NCBI RefSeq assembly: GCF_020103695.1
Contig: NZ_JAHXBF010000006.1
Coordinates: forward strand, 62,001-126,000
DNA length: 64,000 nt
Direction of reading: 5' to 3'
Origin: Hyalangium versicolor
GTDB taxonomy: Bacteria > Myxococcota > Myxococcia > Myxococcales > Myxococcaceae
This document shows, piece by piece, positions 60,401-64,000 of this stretch (position 1 is its first letter; each line of letters opens with the position of its first letter). The translations under genes and the position numbers were made by a program. Under the pieces are notes generated by a model. It worked only from the letters and a program-made list of their open reading frames with translations. It made no database searches and was not told the origin of the DNA.

Positions 60401-61232
60401 CGTGGGTTCGCTGCCCAAGGGGTTCATCTACGTGCCCCCGGGCCCTGTGCTCTTCGGCAGCGGGCTGGACATGGGGGTGCGCGACTTCTTCAACACCATC
60501 CCCCTCCACGAGATGGAGACGCCGGGCTACCTCATCGCCCGCTACGAGACGACCTACGCGGACTGGATCGCCTACCTGGATGATCTGCCCGAGAAGGAGC
60601 GCGCGGTGCGCACGCCCGCCGTGGGCGCCTCGTACATGGGCGCGCTGCGGCTGACCCGCGAGCAGGGCACCTGGGTCCTGCACCTGCAGCCCAGCTCTGC
60701 TCCTCCTTATGTGGTGCGCGCGGGGGAGAAGCTCCGCTACGCCAAGCGAGATCGCCGCGGCGAGCAGGACTGGCTGCGCATGCCCGTGACGGGCATCGCC
60801 TTCGATGACGCGGAGGCGTACACGAAGTGGCTGGCTCGCACGGGGCGTGTCCCCGGCGCCCGGCTCTGCTCGGAGCTGGAGTGGGAGCGCGCCGCGCGCG
60901 GGGTGGACGGGCGCGAGTTCCCCCATGGCAACCGGCTCGAACCGGATGACGCGAACGTCGACCTCACCTACGGCAAGGAGCCCGGTGGCTTCGGGCCGGA
61001 TGAGGTCGGAAGCCACCCCCTGTCCCGCAGCCCCTTCGGTGTGGATGACATGGCAGGCAACGCGTGGGAGTGGGCCATTGCCTGGTTGCAGCCCAACAAA
61101 CCCATGCTGCGCGGAGGCAGCTACTACTACGCCTCCAACTCCGCCCGCTCTTCCAACCGGGAACTTCCAGAGCGAACTTTAAGGGAGCTTTCCGTGGGTC
61201 TCCGGGTATGCGCGGATTCGCCAGTCCGGTAG
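57417..61232 (+). CDS. Ser/Thr protein kinase - STAND ATPase - formylglycine-enzyme-like fusion
   Basis: 1271 residues from GTG 57417. Kinase domain (about 20-325) with GRGRTGRVYLA, VAVKF, HRDIKPGN and DFGLAK, all intact. A STAND-type NTPase follows (about 326-740): NPYRGLQAFEAEHRALFFGR, Walker A GDSGVGKSS and LLPLL-type hydrophobic arms. One membrane helix (about 758-776, RVLAAGFLVLLALVYGGG). A coiled coil and Pro-rich linker come next. Residues 1000-1265 are FGE-sulfatase-like (PKGFIYVPPGPVLFGSG; AFDDAEAYTKWLARTGRV; DDMAGNAWEWA; LRGGSYYYASNSARSSNREL). The kinase and STAND parts are cytoplasmic and the FGE part would be outside. Likely a sensor-kinase; the target is unknown. Confidence 0.9.
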   Translation: MASPASRTPPDTWTPPEEFDEYRLVRLIGRGRTGRVYLAHDTLLERPVAVKFIPALGQNALARFLVEARAAARIQHPNVVTLYRVGQLEDQPYLISEFIRGVSLDRLAKPVPSERALSIGKDLARGLSAAHRRGVLHRDIKPGNAVLTESGEVKLLDFGLAKLLDPSASAEEAKRPPRAPVPPELPAEMDPEASPGFGARSLDGVFLPSLPRGALVGTPYYMSPEAWAGEDLTARSDVYSLGVVLYELCSGKGPFRDVPWKELSEAVRNRDARPLAEAAPGVEPNFAAVIDRCLRREPSERYASAAAMLDALEQIGRDDGAAGVIPEGNPYRGLQAFEAEHRALFFGRRREQRAVLERLKGEPFLLITGDSGVGKSSLCLAGVIPLITEGALEDGRRWRGVRLVPGRRPVAALAAALAPVLEMEEELLAAFIHAEPSGLARRLRAKLGAKEGLILYVDQLEELVTLASSEEATHAGLALGELAEGVTGVRLLATGRSDFLTRLTAVPGLGAEVPRALYLLRALTPEEMREAIVGPARVKGVSFESETLVDTLVASTAVTEGGLPLLQFALAELWEARDKAAGVITQAALDGLGGVAGALARHADAAVDSLLPDQRIAARGVLLRLITADGTRARKTDRELVGEDPRYRAALEALVRARLLVAREAEEGTSYEVAHEALVTGWKTLARWLVEAAERREVQARLEAAAAHWERLGHTRDVLWGPRQLAETSVLDPSELTRRELQFLEESRRTVVRSRRARRVLAAGFLVLLALVYGGGRLRERWQLDQEVREQFAEATRGFEEAREERDALSAERTEAFRLYGSGHKADADKLWARAIDHGTQVRQRFDTVAYQLERSLGLSPDDHDIKLKLAECLYERALLAEQEGEVVALPALLQRLRLYDRNEAYWQQWNAPARLSVETAAPDAVAELRPLSQQPAGTLEPGEPVPLGPAPWKDVPVAPGFYSLTVKAPGREPANLPVHLTRGKPFLLMVPLPAVGSLPKGFIYVPPGPVLFGSGLDMGVRDFFNTIPLHEMETPGYLIARYETTYADWIAYLDDLPEKERAVRTPAVGASYMGALRLTREQGTWVLHLQPSSAPPYVVRAGEKLRYAKRDRRGEQDWLRMPVTGIAFDDAEAYTKWLARTGRVPGARLCSELEWERAARGVDGREFPHGNRLEPDDANVDLTYGKEPGGFGPDEVGSHPLSRSPFGVDDMAGNAWEWAIAWLQPNKPMLRGGSYYYASNSARSSNRELPERTLRELSVGLRVCADSPVR

Positions 61233-61427
61233 ATATTGCTGCCGGCGGGGGAGCGCACCTGGCAAATGCCGGGTACCGGACGAAGATTCTTCCTCGCCAG
61301 TCCTTTCAGTAGGCTCGAATGCCCGCAGGTCGACGGTGCAAGTGCGCCGGAGCCTGCGTGAGGATTGCTGCTTGAAGCCTCGCTGCACACCGTCCCGCAA
61401 GTCGGATCAGGGCAGTGGAGGCTTTCC

Positions 61428-62363
61428 ATGGGTACTAAGGGCTTGGTGGGGGCGGCGCTGGCCGCTTGGGTGGTGGCGGGGTGTGGGGTGTCCGAGACTC
61501 AGGGAACGGACTCTTCTTCCCTGAAGACGGTCAAGGCGAACGTGGTGCACGAGAACGGAGTGGTGCTCAACGGCATCAACCCCAACGGCACCCTGCTCAA
61601 CAAGGTGCTCGTCTCGGTGCAGTACGACAGCGCGCGGATCCCGGGAACCGGTCGCCCGCTCGAGCAGGTGTGGCTGATGGGCTCCGAGTTCCACGGCCTG
61701 CGGAACCAGCAGGAGCTGTCGGGTCAGGACTTCCGGCAGGCGCGCTTCTTCGGTGATCTGGACGACGGCTCCCGGGTGGCGTTGCGCATCGACTCCGTGA
61801 CGCAGGGTACGGGCACGGACTCGGACGTGTGGTCCTACCGGGTCTCCTACCAGGAGCCGCAGGATGGGCAGTGGTACCCGCTCTGCAAGACGCTGGATGG
61901 CACGGTCTCCGATGCGATCGCCCTGGAGGGCCAGTGGAACTACGGCCAGGGCGTGACGGGGGGCGGCTCGAAGGTCTACTCCTCCACCAGCTTCACCTTC
62001 GCGTGCGACGGCTACGCGTTGGCCAAGTGCGTGCGCTTTGGCTACAAGCCCTGGGACTCGGTCAACGGCGTGAGCCTGGCGGACTACCACCAGTCCTGCA
62101 CCCGCCTGCTGCGCGCGGACTTCTGCGGCGACGGCACTCCGCACACCGTCAATGGCAACCTGGTGAACATCTATGACTCGGCGAGCGTGCAGACGGACGC
62201 GGAGAACTGGGGGGCCGAGGCCGAGTGGAATGCGAATGGCGCCTCGTGCTTCACCTCGCACAACCGCTCCACCACGCCGATCCAGTGCGCGGACGGCCGC
62301 CTGGTGAACTCGTGTGGCCAGGGCTTCTCGTCGAACACGCTGCTGATCAGCGAGACGCCGTGA
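61428..62363 (+). CDS. ADYC domain lipoprotein
   Basis: 311 residues from ATG 61428 (MGTKGLVGAALAAWVVAGCG); lipobox VVAGC and GGAG upstream. The mature protein has a strand-rich first half and then CDGYALAKCVRFGYKPWDS, followed by SLADYHQSCTRLLRADFCGD and VNSCGQGFSSNTLLISETP. The A-D-Y-x-x-S-C motif with its cysteine set is the ADYC domain, which I recall as frequent in Myxococcota lipoproteins of unknown role. It stands alone, 195 bp after the kinase fusion. Confidence 0.85.
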   Translation: MGTKGLVGAALAAWVVAGCGVSETQGTDSSSLKTVKANVVHENGVVLNGINPNGTLLNKVLVSVQYDSARIPGTGRPLEQVWLMGSEFHGLRNQQELSGQDFRQARFFGDLDDGSRVALRIDSVTQGTGTDSDVWSYRVSYQEPQDGQWYPLCKTLDGTVSDAIALEGQWNYGQGVTGGGSKVYSSTSFTFACDGYALAKCVRFGYKPWDSVNGVSLADYHQSCTRLLRADFCGDGTPHTVNGNLVNIYDSASVQTDAENWGAEAEWNANGASCFTSHNRSTTPIQCADGRLVNSCGQGFSSNTLLISETP

Positions 62364-62409
62364 GGCGCTAGCGCGAGAGCAGCGGGCTCGATGGATGGAT
62401 TCGAAGGCC

Positions 62410-62436
62410 GGCTGCCTCGTCCGGGAGCGAGCAGCC
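62410..62436 (+). terminator. Hairpin after the ADYC gene
   Basis: GGCTGC-C-TCG (62410-62419) pairs with CGAGCAGCC (62428-62436) with one bulged C, 47 bp after the stop. No T run follows, so termination is uncertain. A second, weaker bulged stem lies about 62487-62516, before the efflux adaptor. Confidence 0.3.
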
Positions 62437-62528
62437 GCCTGACACACCGCGTGCACCCCTCTGGCAACTCACTATCTCAAGCCTGAGTCTCTACTGACCG
62501 CGAACCGTCAGAGACAGGGGCACCGGCG

Positions 62529-63710
62529 ATGCGACATGGGCCGAGGATCGAGAGAAGCACTCGGGGGATGAGCAGTCGGGCAGGCGTGCTGGGCGCCGTC
62601 CTGCTCGGCGCCTGCCTGCTGAGCTGTGGTGGGGGGCAGGGCGAGGCAGCCCCCGCGGAGTCCGAGACGTCGGTGACGTTGGGCGAGGAGAACCTCGCGA
62701 AGGTAGAGCCTCAGGAACTGCGGAGCGGTCCGGCCATCTCCGGCACCCTGCGCGCCCGGCAGGCGGCCTCCCTTCGGGCCGAGGTCGCTGGCCCCGTGCT
62801 GGAGGTGAAGGTTGATCAAGGGCAGGCGGTGAAGCGCGGGCAGTTGTTGGCGCGCATCGATGACGTGGCCTTGCAGGATCAGCTGCTGGCGGCGCGCTCC
62901 GCGGCGCGGGTAGCGGAGAGCGCCCTGCGGGTGGCGGAGACCGAGGAGAAGCGCAACGAGATGCTCTCCAACGCCGGAGCCATCGCGCGGCGGGAGCTCG
63001 AGCGGGCCCAGCTCGCGAGGCACCAGGCCGCCGCCCAGCTCTCGGATGCGCAGTCCCGGCTGTCGCTGGTCCGGGAGCAGTTGGGCCGCACGCGCATCGT
63101 CGCTCCGTTCGATGGCGTGGTGAGCGAGCGCCAGGTGAACGCGGGGGATGTGGTGCAACTGGGCGCGCCCCTGATCACCGTGGTGGATCCCACCAGCCTG
63201 GAGCTGGAGGCGTCGGTGCCCGCGGAGTACGCGGGGCGCATCCAGGTGAAGACGCCGGTCACCTTCCGGCTGCCCGGAAGCGCCGAGCAGACTTTCTCGG
63301 GAGAGATCGAACGCATCAACCCGGCGGTGGATCCGTCCACCGGGCAGGTGCGCATCTACGTGACGATCCCCAACGTGCGGCAGGCGCTGCTGGTCGGGCT
63401 GTTCGCCCAGGGGCGGGTGGCCTCCGAGGCCAAGGAGGCGATGGCGCTGCCGCTGGAGGCGGTGGATCTGCGCACCACGCCGCCTTCGGTGCTGCGCATC
63501 CGGGACGGCAAGGTGGAGCGGGTGACGGTGAAGCTGGGGCTTCGCGATGAGGTGGCGCAGCAGATCGAGGTCCTCTCCGGGCTGCAGGAGGGGGATGTGG
63601 TGGTGCTGGGTTCGGCGCGTGACCTGGTGGAGGGCACGCGCGTGGAGGTGTCCCAGGCGCAGCGGCCCTCGGAAGCCGACCAGGGGCCGGCCACGCCGGT
63701 TCCGCGCTGA
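62529..63710 (+). CDS. RND efflux periplasmic adaptor (membrane fusion) lipoprotein
   Basis: 393 residues from ATG 62529; the later ATG 62568 (MSSRAGVLGAVLLGACLLSC) gives a tidier lipoprotein signal (lipobox LLSC). Order: biotinyl-lipoyl-like half (VAGPVLEVKVDQGQAVKRGQ), alpha-helical hairpin (about 115-180), second lipoyl half (TRIVAPFDGVVSERQVNAGD), beta-barrel (VPAEYAGRIQVKTPVTFRLP) and membrane-proximal domain. It bridges the inner-membrane pump to an outer-membrane channel. The pump gene follows after 42 bp. Confidence 0.92.
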   Translation: MRHGPRIERSTRGMSSRAGVLGAVLLGACLLSCGGGQGEAAPAESETSVTLGEENLAKVEPQELRSGPAISGTLRARQAASLRAEVAGPVLEVKVDQGQAVKRGQLLARIDDVALQDQLLAARSAARVAESALRVAETEEKRNEMLSNAGAIARRELERAQLARHQAAAQLSDAQSRLSLVREQLGRTRIVAPFDGVVSERQVNAGDVVQLGAPLITVVDPTSLELEASVPAEYAGRIQVKTPVTFRLPGSAEQTFSGEIERINPAVDPSTGQVRIYVTIPNVRQALLVGLFAQGRVASEAKEAMALPLEAVDLRTTPPSVLRIRDGKVERVTVKLGLRDEVAQQIEVLSGLQEGDVVVLGSARDLVEGTRVEVSQAQRPSEADQGPATPVPR

Positions 63711-63752
63711 GGCAGCTCCTCCAACCCCTTTCGCCTTCTTCGAGGAGCCGCC

Positions 63753-64000
63753 GTGGTCATCTCCGATTTCGCCATCAAACGTCCCATCGTCACCATCACG
63801 TGCATGGTGGCGCTGGTCATCTTCGGGCTCGTCGCGCTCATCAACCTGGAGACGGACGAGTTCCCGGATGTGCAGCAGCCGGTCATCGGCGTCACCATCG
63901 TCTACCCGGGAGCCTCGCCGGAGACGGTGGAGCGCGAGCTGGTGGACCCCATTGAGGACGCCATCTTCAGCATCAGCGGGGTGGACAGCGCCAAGACGAT
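63753..64000 (+). CDS. RND efflux inner-membrane permease, N-terminal part
   Basis: The gene starts at GTG 63753 behind GGAG and is cut by the window edge (about 82 codons). It reads MVISDFAIKRPIVTITCMVA, LVIFGLVALINLETDEFPDV and VIGVTIVYPGASPETVEREL, then DPIEDAIFSISGVDSAKT. This is the first membrane helix and the start of the PN1 subdomain of an AcrB/MdtB-type pump. The drug or metal exported cannot be told from this part. Confidence 0.9.
   Translation, partial: MVISDFAIKRPIVTITCMVALVIFGLVALINLETDEFPDVQQPVIGVTIVYPGASPETVERELVDPIEDAIFSISGVDSAKT

Noticed and set aside
55011-61016. Two long minus-strand open frames (938 and 1045 residues) opposite the lipoprotein and kinase fusion
   Set aside because: Both are antisense images; sense frames carry lipobox, kinase, STAND and FGE motifs.

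Overview
The window is a high-GC, gene-dense bacterial chromosome segment that looks like a myxobacterium of the Cystobacterineae (Myxococcus/Archangium/Stigmatella type). The evidence is many sensor histidine kinases, a sigma factor resembling the Myxococcales-restricted group, AgmX/PglI and ADYC domain proteins, a Ser/Thr kinase fused to a STAND ATPase, and an exopolysaccharide locus in the order of the M. xanthus eps genes. All identifications come from reading the sequence and from memory of the families; no searches were run.

Layout: 1-5.8 kb holds the end of a hybrid histidine kinase, a small unknown protein, a 1085-residue Ala/Lys-rich helical repeat protein and a 375-residue unknown. 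5.8-15.2 kb has two cytochrome P450s, an aldo/keto reductase, a small decayed defence or mobile patch (excisionase-like HTH, RhuM, and a 59-codon remnant of a type I restriction R subunit ending in a strong hairpin), a sigma factor, a histidine kinase and an AgmX/PglI-domain protein. 15.2-23 kb is a leftward block: three parvulin-type prolyl isomerases, an AT-richer lipoprotein, pdxA, a lipoprotein with a nuclease-like signature and its partner, plus a lipase-like hydrolase. 23-27.4 kb carries small genes (CBS, GIY-YIG, small membrane proteins, zinc-ribbon membrane protein), a histidine kinase and a nudC-like gene.

27.6-33.6 kb is a signalling operon of three kinase-family proteins (the middle one with a degenerate ATPase domain) ending in a glycosyltransferase. 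34.0-48.6 kb is the exopolysaccharide locus: initiating phosphosugar transferase (EpsZ), Wzx flippase, short OPX lipoprotein (EpsY), outer-membrane barrel (EpsX), a 57-residue membrane protein, receiver protein (EpsW), chain-length protein (EpsV), glycosyltransferase (EpsU), Wzy polymerase, a degenerate Wze-like P-loop protein, another glycosyltransferase and a GH44 lipoprotein with two tandem N-terminal modules. The last four are joined by 4-nt start/stop overlaps. A leftward operon (48.5-54.3 kb) encodes a TPR-PEGA-TonB-dependent receptor, a Nudix-GNAT fusion, a WecG/TagA-type glycosyltransferase and an acyltransferase.

54.4-64 kb contains a HIT protein, a large surface lipoprotein, a receiver protein, a 1271-residue kinase-STAND-formylglycine-enzyme-like fusion, an ADYC lipoprotein, and the adaptor and first part of the inner-membrane pump of an RND efflux system. 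No tRNA, rRNA, CRISPR array or intact insertion sequence was seen.
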